DNA from: Halobaculum saliterrae
GTDB lineage: Archaea; Halobacteriota; Halobacteria; Halobacteriales; Haloferacaceae
Reading direction: 5' to 3'
NCBI RefSeq assembly: GCF_009831625.1
Contig: NZ_WUUS01000006.1
Coordinates: forward strand, 124,001-188,000
DNA length: 64,000 bases
Shown here piece by piece: positions 10,216 through 18,758 of this stretch. The translations under genes were made by a program, and so were the position numbers. The notes under the pieces were generated by a model. That model was given only the letters and a program-made list of their open reading frames with translations. It was not told the origin of the DNA and did no database searches. The number at the start of each line of letters is the position of its first letter. Within the stretch, counting starts at the first letter, position 1.

Positions 10216-10890
10216 ATGGCCGAAACGCTCTGTTTCGACATGTACGGGACGCTGTGTGACACGAGCAGCGTGACGAGCACGCTCGCGGCCGAACTCGACG
10301 CGCCCGAGACGCTCGTGGCCGAGATCGACGCGACCTGGCGGGCGAAGCAGCTCCAGTACTCCTATCAGTCGGCGCTGATGGAGGAGTACCAGCCGTTCTG
10401 GGAGGTGACGGGCGACGCGTTGGCGTACGCGCTCGACCAGTGGGGCGTCGACGCCGACGGGCCGACCCGCGAGCGGATCCTCGCGGCCTACGAGCACCTC
10501 GATCCGTACCCCGACGCGATCGAGACGCTGACCCGGCTCTCGGAGGCAGGCCACACGGTGACAGTGCTGTCGAACGGCAACCCGGAGATGCTGGAGACGC
10601 TCGCCGACAACGCGGGGCTCGCGCCGCACCTCCACGACGTGATCAGCGCCGACGAGGTGTCGACGTTCAAGCCGAACCCCGCGGTGTACGAGAACGCGGC
10701 CGCTCGGACCGACACGCCGATCGACCGCTGTCGGCTGGTTTCCGGCAACGCATGGGACGTCGCGGGCGCCGGGAGCGCGGGAATGCGGACCGCGTGGGTG
10801 AACCGGGCGAACGACCCGTTCGAGGAGATCGGCGTCGCGCCCTCACTTGAGGTGACCGGCCTCGCGGGCGTCGCCGACGAACTCGCCTGA
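10216..10890 (+). CDS. Haloacid dehalogenase, type II (HAD hydrolase)
   Basis: The product has 224 residues and is a HAD-superfamily hydrolase. Motif I is CFDMYGTLCD (nucleophile Asp 8 with tyrosine at +2, the L-2-haloacid dehalogenase variant), motif II is VLSNGNPEML (about residue 118), motif III is the lysine in STFKPNPAVY (about 152), and motif IV is SGNAWDVAGAGSAGM (about 175-189). The fit to the type II haloacid dehalogenase subfamily is good; the natural substrate may be a phosphorylated or halogenated small acid. The ATG at 10216 is preferred over 10192 because it puts the nucleophile at residue 8. Confidence 0.88.
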   Translation: MAETLCFDMYGTLCDTSSVTSTLAAELDAPETLVAEIDATWRAKQLQYSYQSALMEEYQPFWEVTGDALAYALDQWGVDADGPTRERILAAYEHLDPYPDAIETLTRLSEAGHTVTVLSNGNPEMLETLADNAGLAPHLHDVISADEVSTFKPNPAVYENAAARTDTPIDRCRLVSGNAWDVAGAGSAGMRTAWVNRANDPFEEIGVAPSLEVTGLAGVADELA

Positions 10891-10971
10891 TCGACGCGAT
10901 CGACCCCGGGCCTGTGCGCCGGGCGACCCCATCGTTTCTTCCCCGATCGACGGACTGAAACGCCCTACGAG

Positions 10972-10986
10972 TGATAACCATTATCA
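10972..10986. promoter_or_regulatory. Inverted repeat upstream of livK, operator-like
   Basis: The sequence tgataaccattatca is a 6-base perfect inverted repeat with a 3-base spacer. It lies 93 bases before the livK ATG and just upstream of an AT-rich stretch (ccatattaccaatattaac, 11003-11021) that would be the promoter. It could be the binding site of a dimeric helix-turn-helix regulator of the transporter. No regulator gene is adjacent. Confidence 0.45.
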
Positions 10987-11079
10987 TGGGGAATGTCCGT
11001 CCTCCATATTACCAATATTAACACGATTTAAGGGAATATGGGCGGAACGTTCATTAAGGTTGCTTCCGGCGATAGGGGC

Positions 11080-12426
11080 ATGGCACGGGATACCACCGCA
11101 CTCAGCAGACGTGACGTGCTCAAGGCGTCCGGGGCAGCCGGCGCCGCAGGATTGACAGGACTCGCCGGCTGTGCCGGCGGCGGCGGCGGGGACTCGGAGT
11201 ACCCGGCGATCGGAAACTACCCCGTCGAGGGCGACGAGGTCGTGTTCGGCTTCAACGTTCCGCAGTCCGGGTCGTACTCTCAGGAGGGGGCCGACGAGCT
11301 TCGGGGGTACAACCTCGCGAAGGACCACCTGAACAACGGCGGCGGCTGGGTCGACAACTGGGACGGGCTCTCCGGGGACGGCGTCCTCGGCAAGACCGTC
11401 GCGTCCGTGGAGGGTGACACCGCGACCGACCCCGACACGGCGCGCCAGTCCGCACAGCGGATGATCAACCGCGACAACGCGATCATGATCACCGGCGGGT
11501 CGTCCTCCGGCGTCGCGATCGCGGTGCAGGGGCTCTGTCAGGAGGAGAAGGTCCAGTTCCAGTGCTGCATCACCCACTCCAACGACACGACGGGGTCGGA
11601 GTGTGTGCGCTACTCCTTCCGGGAGATGTTCAACGCGTACATGACCGGCCAGGCGCTCGCGCCCGTCCTCGCCGAGGAGTACGGGGAGGACCTGAACTTC
11701 TACCAGCTGTACGCCGACTACTCGTGGGGACAGACTCAGCAGGCGTCGATGGAGCAGTTCTTCACCGAGGTCGGCGGCTGGAACCAGCTCGAGTCGGTGC
11801 CGACGCCGCTGGGCACCTCCGACTACTCGTCGTACCTCTCGGACGTGCCCCGCGACGAGACGGACGTGCTCGTGCTCAACCACTACGGGCTGGACGCGGC
11901 GAACTCGCTCCCGCAGGCGATCGAGGCGGGCCTCGACGAGGACATGGAGATCGTCGTCCCGCTGTACAACCGGCTGATGGCCGAGGCGGCCAGCGGATCC
12001 ATCGACGGGATCTTCGGGACGGCCGACTGGAACTGGCAGCTCGAGGACGACGCGACTCAGTCGTTCGTCGAGGTGTACCGCGAGGAGCACGACCGCGCGC
12101 CCAGCTACGGGGCCCGTATCGCGTACACGCAGACGCTCCAGTACGCCGCGGCCGTCGAGCGGGCGGAGACGTTCTACCCGCCGGAGGTCATCCGGGAACT
12201 CGAGGGTCACGACTACAGCGGCGCCGGGCTCGGTGACGAGACCATGCGCGGCTGCGACCACCAGGCCCAGCGTGACGTGCTCGTCATGCAGGGCGCGAGC
12301 GAGGAGGAGCAGACGGAGGACAAGCTGCTGAACATCGTCTCGACGACCTCGCGCGACGACATCGGGTACGCGTGCGACGCGGGCCCGGCCGCGGAGTGTG
12401 AGCTGGGCGAGTACGGCGACGAGTGA
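11080..12426 (+). CDS. livK: ABC transporter substrate-binding lipoprotein (LivK type)
   Basis: The product has 448 residues. A Tat signal (SRRDVLKAS, Arg 10-11) and lipobox L-A-G-C (Cys 31) are followed by a Gly linker, so the protein is anchored outside the membrane. The rest is a type I periplasmic binding fold of the Leu/Ile/Val and amide family: VVFGFNVPQSGSYSQEGADE, ITGGSSSGVAIAVQGLCQEE and YADYSWGQTQQASMEQFF. It opens a five-gene transport operon with permeases and ATPases directly downstream. The ligand could be branched-chain amino acids, urea or a short amide; I cannot choose. The ATG at 11080 places the Tat motif correctly, whereas the 14-codon longer frame does not. Confidence 0.9.
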   Translation: MARDTTALSRRDVLKASGAAGAAGLTGLAGCAGGGGGDSEYPAIGNYPVEGDEVVFGFNVPQSGSYSQEGADELRGYNLAKDHLNNGGGWVDNWDGLSGDGVLGKTVASVEGDTATDPDTARQSAQRMINRDNAIMITGGSSSGVAIAVQGLCQEEKVQFQCCITHSNDTTGSECVRYSFREMFNAYMTGQALAPVLAEEYGEDLNFYQLYADYSWGQTQQASMEQFFTEVGGWNQLESVPTPLGTSDYSSYLSDVPRDETDVLVLNHYGLDAANSLPQAIEAGLDEDMEIVVPLYNRLMAEAASGSIDGIFGTADWNWQLEDDATQSFVEVYREEHDRAPSYGARIAYTQTLQYAAAVERAETFYPPEVIRELEGHDYSGAGLGDETMRGCDHQAQRDVLVMQGASEEEQTEDKLLNIVSTTSRDDIGYACDAGPAAECELGEYGDE

Positions 12427-12550
12427 CCGACGGCTAGGTCCTCCCCGTCCCGTACCGGCACGTTCTTATTCGATCCGCGGAACCACGTCAACGAATGTCA
12501 ACACCGACAACTACTAGCAAGCGGACCACACCGCACCTACACGAACGATA

Positions 12551-13507
12551 ATGTTGCTCCTACAGTCCGAGATCGCATCGATACTCCTCAACGGCCTCCA
12601 ACAGGGCGCGATATACGCGCTGCTGGGTATCGGCCTCACCATCATCCTGGGGACGATGGAGTTCCTGAACCTCGCGCACGGGGCGCTCTATCTCGTCGGC
12701 GCGTACACGGGACTGATCGTGTTTCAGGAGACCGCCCTCTCGAACGGGCTGTTGTACAGTTCCGGAATCACGACGCTCGGCTTCGAGGGAGGGTTCCTCG
12801 CCGCGCTGATCGTCGTCCCGATCGTCGGGTTCGGAATCGGGCTCCTCATGGAGCGGTTCGTCGCCGAGCCGTTCTACGACCGCCCGGAGACCGACCAACT
12901 CCTCGTGACGTTCGGCCTCGCACTGATCGTCGAGGAGACGGTCAAGAACGTCATCGGGGGGAACACCTTCCAGTCGATCGCGCCCTCGACGATCCTCGGC
13001 GTGAACGTCTCCCAGCCGATCAGCCTGCCGCTCGTGGGCCTGTTCCCCTCGTGGCGACTGTTCATCATCGCCATCGCGTTCCTCGTCATCGGCCTGACGT
13101 ACCTCGCGATCGAGCGGACGGACTTCGGCTTGGTCGTCCAGGCGGGCACTCACGACTCGGAGATGGTCCGGATCCTCGGCATCCCGATCAACCGCTCCTA
13201 CAGCCTCGTGTTCGCCCTCGGCGCGGCGCTCGCGGCGTTCGCGGGCCTCATCGGCGCGTCGATCCAGACGGTCAGCCCCCAGATCGGCACCCAGCAGGCG
13301 CTGGTGCCCGCGTTCCTCACCATCGTCGTCGGCGGCGCCGGCTCCGTTCGCGGGGCCATCGCCGGCGGCCTGGTGCTGGGACTCATCATCTCGGCGATGA
13401 CGCAGACGTACAGCCAGTGGGCGCAGATCGTCCTCTACCTGTTCGTCGCGCTCATGCTCGTGTTCAAGCCCGAGGGCCTGTTCGGCTCCGCGGAGGTGGG
13501 CGAATGA
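12551..13507 (+). CDS. livH: Branched-chain amino acid ABC permease LivH
   Basis: The product has 318 residues with about eight membrane helices. LLNGLQQGAIYALLGIGLTI at the N-terminus and LNLAHGALYLVGAY are LivH signatures, and VVGGAGSVRGAIAGGLVLGL near residue 265 is the cytoplasmic coupling region that meets the ATPases. It forms half of the channel with LivM. It follows livK by 124 bases and its stop overlaps the start of livM (ATGA), so the two permeases are translationally coupled. Confidence 0.92.
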   Translation: MLLLQSEIASILLNGLQQGAIYALLGIGLTIILGTMEFLNLAHGALYLVGAYTGLIVFQETALSNGLLYSSGITTLGFEGGFLAALIVVPIVGFGIGLLMERFVAEPFYDRPETDQLLVTFGLALIVEETVKNVIGGNTFQSIAPSTILGVNVSQPISLPLVGLFPSWRLFIIAIAFLVIGLTYLAIERTDFGLVVQAGTHDSEMVRILGIPINRSYSLVFALGAALAAFAGLIGASIQTVSPQIGTQQALVPAFLTIVVGGAGSVRGAIAGGLVLGLIISAMTQTYSQWAQIVLYLFVALMLVFKPEGLFGSAEVGE

Positions 13508-14685
13508 GCGGCGACCGCTCGGGCGACGCGACCGATGCGATCCCCGACGGCGGCACCGTGACCGAGGAGACCGCCGGCGGCTCCGGCGGCTCCGCGCTGG
13601 CGGGACTGCGCGAGCGCGACGACTTCGTCGTCGTCGCGATGGCGGCGGCGCTGGTCGTGTTCCCGTTCCTGCTGATCGACATTCTCGGTGCGGTCGGGGA
13701 CGTGATCGGCATCTCGATCGGCGGCTACACCGGCCTGCCGTCGCTGGTGCTGATCTACGGCATCATCGTCATCGGCTTCAACCTCCTGCTCGGATACACC
13801 GGCCTGCTGTCGTTCGGACACGCCGCCTTCTTCGGCTCGGCGGCGTACTCGGCGGCGCTGTTCAGCCAGGTCGTCCCGAGCCCGATCCTCATGGTGATCG
13901 TCGGGACGATCGTGGCGACGCTGCTCGCGTGGCCGATCGGGTTCGTCTCGATCCGCCGGTCTGGCGTGTACTTCGCCGTCCTGACGCTGACGTTCGGACA
14001 GGCGCTGTACTTCTGGGCGCTCGGTCCCGGGTCGTGGCTCACCAACGGTGACAACGGGTTCTCGGGGATCGAGGCACACGGGCTGTTCCTCGGGGCGATC
14101 CCGCTGGACGCCCAGCTGATCCCGGTGTTCGACTCCTACACGGTGATGTACGCGTTCACGGCGGTCGTGATGCTCATCGCCGTCTGGGTCGGAAACCGGA
14201 TCATCAACTCGCCGTACGGCCTCATCTTCGAGGCGCTCGGCGAGAACGAGGAGCGCGTCGAGTTCGTCGGGCTCAACGTGTTCCGCTACAAGCTGATGGC
14301 GTTCATCATCTCCGCAGTCTTCGCGGGCGTGGGGGGAGCGATGTTCGTCATCCACGAACAGTACATCCACCCGACGACGGCGCTGTACTGGATCCAGTCG
14401 GGCGACTTCGTCATCATGACCGTCCTCGGCGGCACCGGAAGCCTCGTCGGACCGGTGCTCGGCGCGCTCGTGTTCGAGTACGTCGCGAACGTCATCTCCG
14501 GCGTCAGCCTGCCGATGATCGGGTCGATCGGGTCGCTGTGGCGGTTCGTGCTCGGCGCGGTGTTCGTGTTCATCGTGTGGGTGTTCCCCCGGGGCATCTA
14601 CGGGGCGTTCTCGGACCTGGGCTCGCGCCTCCTCGGCGAGGACCCCGAGGAGCCGGCCGTGGCCGACGGGGGTGAGCGCGAGTGA
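13504..14685 (+). CDS. livM: Branched-chain amino acid ABC permease LivM
   Basis: The product has 393 residues, with an acidic cytoplasmic N-terminus of about 45 residues (Gly/Ser/Thr/Asp-rich) and then some nine membrane helices. LLLGYTGLLSFGHAAFFGSA (about residue 97), IRRSGVYFAVLTLTFGQALY and VLGGTGSLVGPVLGALVFEY (the coupling loop) identify LivM. Its ATG overlaps the livH stop by 4 bases and its stop overlaps the livG GTG, so translation of the whole set is coupled. The longer open frame to 13051 lies inside livH and is a shadow. Confidence 0.92.
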   Translation: MSGDRSGDATDAIPDGGTVTEETAGGSGGSALAGLRERDDFVVVAMAAALVVFPFLLIDILGAVGDVIGISIGGYTGLPSLVLIYGIIVIGFNLLLGYTGLLSFGHAAFFGSAAYSAALFSQVVPSPILMVIVGTIVATLLAWPIGFVSIRRSGVYFAVLTLTFGQALYFWALGPGSWLTNGDNGFSGIEAHGLFLGAIPLDAQLIPVFDSYTVMYAFTAVVMLIAVWVGNRIINSPYGLIFEALGENEERVEFVGLNVFRYKLMAFIISAVFAGVGGAMFVIHEQYIHPTTALYWIQSGDFVIMTVLGGTGSLVGPVLGALVFEYVANVISGVSLPMIGSIGSLWRFVLGAVFVFIVWVFPRGIYGAFSDLGSRLLGEDPEEPAVADGGERE

Positions 14686-15440
14686 GTCTTCTGCGCACGG
14701 ACGGCCTGACGAAGCAGTTCGGCGGTCTCGTCGCGGTCGACGAGGTGAGCTTCGAGGTCGATTCCGGGGAGACCCGCGCGGTCATCGGTCCTAACGGGGC
14801 CGGCAAGTCGACGCTCATCAACTGCATCACGGGCGCGCTCGAACCGACGGCCGGCACCGTCGAGTTCGACGGAGAGGACATCACGGACCTCGAGCCGCAC
14901 GAGACGGTGCAGGCGGGCGTCTCGAAGTCGTTCCAGACGGCGTCGATCTTCCCCGAGATGACCGTCCGGGAGAACGTCGAGATCGCCGCGCTCGCGTCCG
15001 AGCACGGCTCGTTCAGCTTCGACTTCCTCAAGCGGCTGTCCGGGTTCGACGCGGTCCACGACACGACCGACCGGATGCTCGAGTCCGTCGAACTGCTCGG
15101 GGACGCCGACGTCGAGGCCGCGAGCCTCCCGTACGGCGACAAGCGCCGCCTGGAGATCGCGATCGCGTTGGCCTCCGAGCCGGATCTGTTGCTGATGGAC
15201 GAACCGACCGCCGGCATGTCGCCGGACGAGACCGCTGCGACCGTGGAGCTCGTGGAGGAGCTTCAGGACACCCTCGACCTCACCATCCTCATCGTCGAAC
15301 ACGACATGGAGATCATCTTCCAGATCGCCGACCGAATCCTCGTGTTGAATCGTGGGCAAGTCATCGCCGACGGCACTCCCGAAGAGGTGCAGGAAAGCGA
15401 GGAGGTTCAGGAGGCGTACCTCGGGGGGGTGGAGCTGTGA
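14682..15440 (+). CDS. livG: Branched-chain amino acid ABC ATPase LivG
   Basis: The product has 252 residues. Walker A is GPNGAGKST at about residue 37, the signature is LPYGDKRRLEIA (the LivG form of LSGGQ, about 149), and Walker B is LLLMDEPTAGMSPDE. It hydrolyses ATP to drive the LivHM channel as a heterodimer with LivF. It starts with GTG at 14682, overlapping the livM stop, and its stop overlaps the GTG of livF. Confidence 0.92.
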   Translation: MSLLRTDGLTKQFGGLVAVDEVSFEVDSGETRAVIGPNGAGKSTLINCITGALEPTAGTVEFDGEDITDLEPHETVQAGVSKSFQTASIFPEMTVRENVEIAALASEHGSFSFDFLKRLSGFDAVHDTTDRMLESVELLGDADVEAASLPYGDKRRLEIAIALASEPDLLLMDEPTAGMSPDETAATVELVEELQDTLDLTILIVEHDMEIIFQIADRILVLNRGQVIADGTPEEVQESEEVQEAYLGGVEL

Positions 15441-16309
15441 GCTCCGACGCATCCGACCCCGCCGCGGACACGAGCGAGGAAGCCGCGGAGGCCGCCGCGG
15501 ATGCCGCCGCCGCGGACGTCGCCGACGATCACGCCGCGCGGGCGACCGCCGCGGCCGCCGAGGGCGAACACCTCCTCTCCATCGAGGACGTCGACGCCTA
15601 CTACGGCCAGAGCCACATCCTCCGGGACCTCTCGTTGCACGTCGAGGAGGGGGAGGTGTGTGCGCTGCTCGGGCGCAACGGCGCGGGCAAGACGACGACG
15701 CTGCGGTCGGTCGCCGGCGCCCGCCCGCCGGACGTCCGCGAGGGCGCCGTCCGGTTCAAGGGCGACGAGATCACCGACCGGACGACGGAGGACATCTCCT
15801 CGCTCGGCATCTCGCTCGTTCCCGAGGAACGACGGGTGTTCCCGAACCTGACGGTCGAGGAGAACCTCCACCTGTCGGACGTGGCGCGCAACTGGTCGAA
15901 CACGTTCGGGCGTGACGTCTCGATGGACCATCCCGGCATGTCCACCGAGGAGGTGTTCGAGGTGTTCCCGCGGCTGGAGGAGCGTCAGTCGCAGAAGGCT
16001 GGAACGCTCTCGGGCGGCGAGCAGCAGATGCTCGCGATCGCGCGCGCGCTGAAGCAGGACACGGACCTGCTGATGCTCGACGAGCCCTACGAGGGGCTGG
16101 CGCCGCAGATCATCCAGACCGTCGAGGACGCCATCGAGCGCATCGCCGAGACGGGTACCACCATCCTGCTGGTCGAGCAGAACGCGGTCGCGGCGATGAG
16201 CATCGCCGACAGGGCGTACGTGATAGACCAGGGGAGCATCGTGTTCGCGGGCGACTCCGAGCAGCTTCGGGACGACGAGAAGACCCGCGAGCGGTACCTC
16301 GGTGTCTGA
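15437..16309 (+). CDS. livF: Branched-chain amino acid ABC ATPase LivF
   Basis: The product has 290 residues. The first 44 are an unusual Ala/Asp/Glu-rich tail (SSDASDPAADTSEEAAEAAA) with no counterpart in standard LivF, then comes the ATPase: Walker A GRNGAGKTTTLRS near residue 80, signature TLSGGEQQMLAIARAL near 190, Walker B LLMLDEPYEGLAP, and a switch His replaced by LLVEQNAVAAM as in other LivF proteins (LVEQN). GTG at 15437 overlaps the livG stop. An internal start at about codon 45 would give a normal-length LivF, but the overlap with livG supports the long one. Confidence 0.9.
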   Translation: MSSDASDPAADTSEEAAEAAADAAAADVADDHAARATAAAAEGEHLLSIEDVDAYYGQSHILRDLSLHVEEGEVCALLGRNGAGKTTTLRSVAGARPPDVREGAVRFKGDEITDRTTEDISSLGISLVPEERRVFPNLTVEENLHLSDVARNWSNTFGRDVSMDHPGMSTEEVFEVFPRLEERQSQKAGTLSGGEQQMLAIARALKQDTDLLMLDEPYEGLAPQIIQTVEDAIERIAETGTTILLVEQNAVAAMSIADRAYVIDQGSIVFAGDSEQLRDDEKTRERYLGV

Positions 16310-16311
16310 CA

Positions 16312-17031
16312 ATGGACGCGAACCCCAATCCCGGCCCGCCCGTCGACCAGCCCGACCCCGAGGCCATGCTCGATCGCCTCATCGAGGTCGGCGCGATCCG
16401 GGAGGACGACGACGGAACGCTCCGGCTCTCCTCGGCGCTTCACGACATCATCGACCTGTACGAGCAGAGCTACGGCGACCTGCCGGACCAGGAGTTCACT
16501 GAGGCCGTCGCCGACGCGTTCGGTCTCGAGTACTCGGAGGCGGTTCGCAGGATCGACGAGGAGGGCGTCACCCGCGAGGAGTTCGTCGCCTACCTCTCCG
16601 TGCGCGCGCACTTCGAGGACGAGGACGAACCGGTGCCGGACTCCCTCGAACGAGCGACGATGGCGTCACTCGTCGTCGATGTCGCGCCCGCGACGCCCGT
16701 TCCGCAGGGGATGCGCGAACTCGAGAACGACGAGGTCGAACCGTTCCTGGAGGTGAACGACCGGGCGGTCCTGTTCGTGTGGCGCCTCCGGTGTGACCCG
16801 TGCGAGTCGATGAAGGCCGAGCTCGAGGAGACGCTCGATCTGCTCCCGGACGACGTGGCCGTCGTCGGCGTCGACGGCGAGGCCGCGCCGACCGTTCGCG
16901 AGCGGTTCGACGTCGACGTGGCGCCCGCGGTCGTGTGCGTCGCCGACGGCCAGCAAGTCGGGATCGAGACCGGATACCAGTCGCCGTCAGCGGTCGCCGA
17001 GCTCGTGGCCGACGCGTTCGGCGACGACTGA
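16312..17031 (+). CDS. Thioredoxin-domain protein of the liv operon
   Basis: The product has 239 residues. The C-terminal half (about 135-239) is a thioredoxin fold: AVLFVWRLRCDPCESMKAEL with the redox pair C161-D-P-C164 at the head of the helix, then VAVVGVDGEAAPTVRERFDV and the cis-proline strand VDVAPAVVCVADGQQVG. The N-terminal 120 residues are acidic and helical with no family I recognise. It begins 2 bases after the livF stop, so it must be co-transcribed with the transporter. Why a transporter operon should end in a thioredoxin is not known; it could keep the cysteine-containing transporter parts reduced or be a separate function. It has no signal peptide and should be cytoplasmic. Confidence 0.8.
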   Translation: MDANPNPGPPVDQPDPEAMLDRLIEVGAIREDDDGTLRLSSALHDIIDLYEQSYGDLPDQEFTEAVADAFGLEYSEAVRRIDEEGVTREEFVAYLSVRAHFEDEDEPVPDSLERATMASLVVDVAPATPVPQGMRELENDEVEPFLEVNDRAVLFVWRLRCDPCESMKAELEETLDLLPDDVAVVGVDGEAAPTVRERFDVDVAPAVVCVADGQQVGIETGYQSPSAVAELVADAFGDD

Positions 17032-17122
17032 CCCGGTCGGTCGTCGCTTCCGAGGGGTTTCGTCCCGCGTACCGGTCGTATCTTGTGCCTTACAAAGAGC
17101 TCTCGATGTGACGTACGTGATC

Positions 17123-17830
17123 ATGCCACAGATCAGCGACGCGATCACGTACCCGACCGAACACGACGACTGGGTGAAGACCTTCCTCATCGGCGGAGTC
17201 CTCTCGGCCTTCGGGTTCCTGTTACTCCCCCTGCTTCCGGTGTACGGCTACGTCGTTCGCGTCGTCCGGCACTCGCTGGAGGGCGACCCGCGCCCGCCGA
17301 CGTTCGGCGACTGGGAGGAGCTCGTCGTCGACGGCGCGAAGGCGGTCCTCGTCGGCGTGGTGTACATGCTGATACCCGGGATCGTCGGTGGGGTGGCCGT
17401 CGGCGGCTCGCTCGTCGCCGTCGCGACGGGCACGAGAGGCGGCACAGCCACCGGGCTCGCTGGGCTCGTCGTCGGCGGACTGCTCACGGTCGCTCTCTCG
17501 CTCGTCCTCGGCTACGTGGCCGTGGCGGCGGTCGTCGCCTTCGCCGACGAGCGGCGGATCGGCGCGGCGTTCGACCCCGACGTCCTCAAGCCGGTCGTCC
17601 TCAGCGGGGCGTACGCGACCGCGTGGGTGTTCTCGGTCGCCGTCCTCGTCGGGGCGAGCGTGTTGGTCGGCGTGTTGAACGGTATCCCGATCCTCGGCGC
17701 GGTCATCGGCGCGTTCGCCTTCTTCTACGCGCAGGTCGTGGCCGCGCGCCTGTGGGCCGGCGGCTACGTCGACGCTCGCACCGAGGCCGACGGAACGACC
17801 CGCCCGGACGTCGGCGGACCGGTCGCCTGA
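17123..17830 (+). CDS. DUF4013 membrane protein
   Basis: The product has 235 residues with about six membrane helices. The start PQISDAITYPTEHDDWVKTF followed by a helix pair, and VYGYVVRVVRHSLEGDPRPP with FGDWEELVVDGAKA, are characteristic of the DUF4013 family common in haloarchaea, whose function is unknown. An in-frame GTG at 17108 would add five residues; the TATA-like cttacaaag around 17087-17095 is about 30 bases before the ATG and favours the shorter form. It is transcribed apart from the liv operon. Confidence 0.85.
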   Translation: MPQISDAITYPTEHDDWVKTFLIGGVLSAFGFLLLPLLPVYGYVVRVVRHSLEGDPRPPTFGDWEELVVDGAKAVLVGVVYMLIPGIVGGVAVGGSLVAVATGTRGGTATGLAGLVVGGLLTVALSLVLGYVAVAAVVAFADERRIGAAFDPDVLKPVVLSGAYATAWVFSVAVLVGASVLVGVLNGIPILGAVIGAFAFFYAQVVAARLWAGGYVDARTEADGTTRPDVGGPVA

Positions 17831-17864
17831 GGCGGCAGGTCGGTCGCGCGACGCGGACGACGGG

Positions 17865-18755
17865 TCACTCCGGCATCCGCCCGTCGCGTGGGTCCCGATC
17901 GTCCGGACAGTCGCGGCCATCGCCATCGTCGAGGCTGTCGGCGCCGCCCCCGACGGATCGGTCGCGTCGCGCCTCGATCCGCTCGGCGGCGACGACGCTC
18001 ACCGCCGCCAGCGCGACCCCGGCGACCACGTCGGTCGCCCAGTGGATGCCGAGGTACATCGTCGAGACGACGATCGACGCGGCGAGCGCAGCCGCGACCG
18101 GCCTCCACCGGGACAGCGAGTCTCCGCGCCACGTCAGGATCGCGACCGTCGCCGCAAGCGACGTGTGTAACGACGGGAAGACGTTGGTGTTCTCGTTCAC
18201 CTGGCTGGTGAGCAGCTGCGACCGCGGCCAGCTCTCGAACAGCAGCGAGTCGACCAGCTCGGGCATGAGGTTGCGGGGACCGTACGCGACGAAGAGGACG
18301 TAACAGACGAGACCGATCCCGTAGTTGAACCCGTACGCGATCAGCAGCGTCCGCAGTTCGCCGGGGTGCTCCCGCAGCGCGTACGCGATCGCCGGGAACG
18401 TGAGGAGGTACACGTACCCGAACACGTAGACGAACCCGAAGTACGCCGTCGCGGCGGGCGTCGCGTACGACTGGACGGCGGCCACGAACGTCCCCTCGAT
18501 CGCGTAGATCGCGCCGGTGACGTTGACGCCGACCACCCACGACAGCTCGACGCCGATCCGTCGGACGACGCCGTTGGCGGCCAACACCGCCGCCAGCGCG
18601 ACCAGCGGCGTGCCCGCGGCGCGAACGGTCGATCGCACGGCCCGGGCCGCCGTCGAGGGTCGGAGTCGATCGGGTCCGACGAACACGAGCACCGACGCGA
18701 GGTGAAGCACCCCGACGACGACGGCGACCTCGAGCACGACGTCGAGCAGGCTCAT
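17865..18755 (-). CDS. PAP2-family membrane phosphatase
   Basis: The product has 296 residues with about six to seven membrane helices. The PAP2 motifs are NTNVFPSLHTSLAATVAILT (near residue 195, S-x-x-H general acid) and TMYLGIHWATDVVAGVA (near 237, H-x-x-x-D nucleophile). The family removes phosphate from lipid pyrophosphates or forms inositol-phosphate lipids (Aur1/Ipt1-like branch); the PSLHTS form points to that branch. The C-terminal 45 residues are a hydrophilic, Asp/Arg-rich tail (GDGRDCPDDRDPRDGR). Its start lies 3 bases after the stop of the binding protein on the same strand, so the two genes probably share an mRNA. Lipid-carrier recycling is one possible role. Confidence 0.8.
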   Translation of the reverse strand: MSLLDVVLEVAVVVGVLHLASVLVFVGPDRLRPSTAARAVRSTVRAAGTPLVALAAVLAANGVVRRIGVELSWVVGVNVTGAIYAIEGTFVAAVQSYATPAATAYFGFVYVFGYVYLLTFPAIAYALREHPGELRTLLIAYGFNYGIGLVCYVLFVAYGPRNLMPELVDSLLFESWPRSQLLTSQVNENTNVFPSLHTSLAATVAILTWRGDSLSRWRPVAAALAASIVVSTMYLGIHWATDVVAGVALAAVSVVAAERIEARRDRSVGGGADSLDDGDGRDCPDDRDPRDGRMPE

Positions 18756-18758
18756 CGG

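Noticed and set aside
10984-12261. Minus-strand 425-codon frame over livK
   Set aside because: Antisense to a clear lipoprotein gene, no features.
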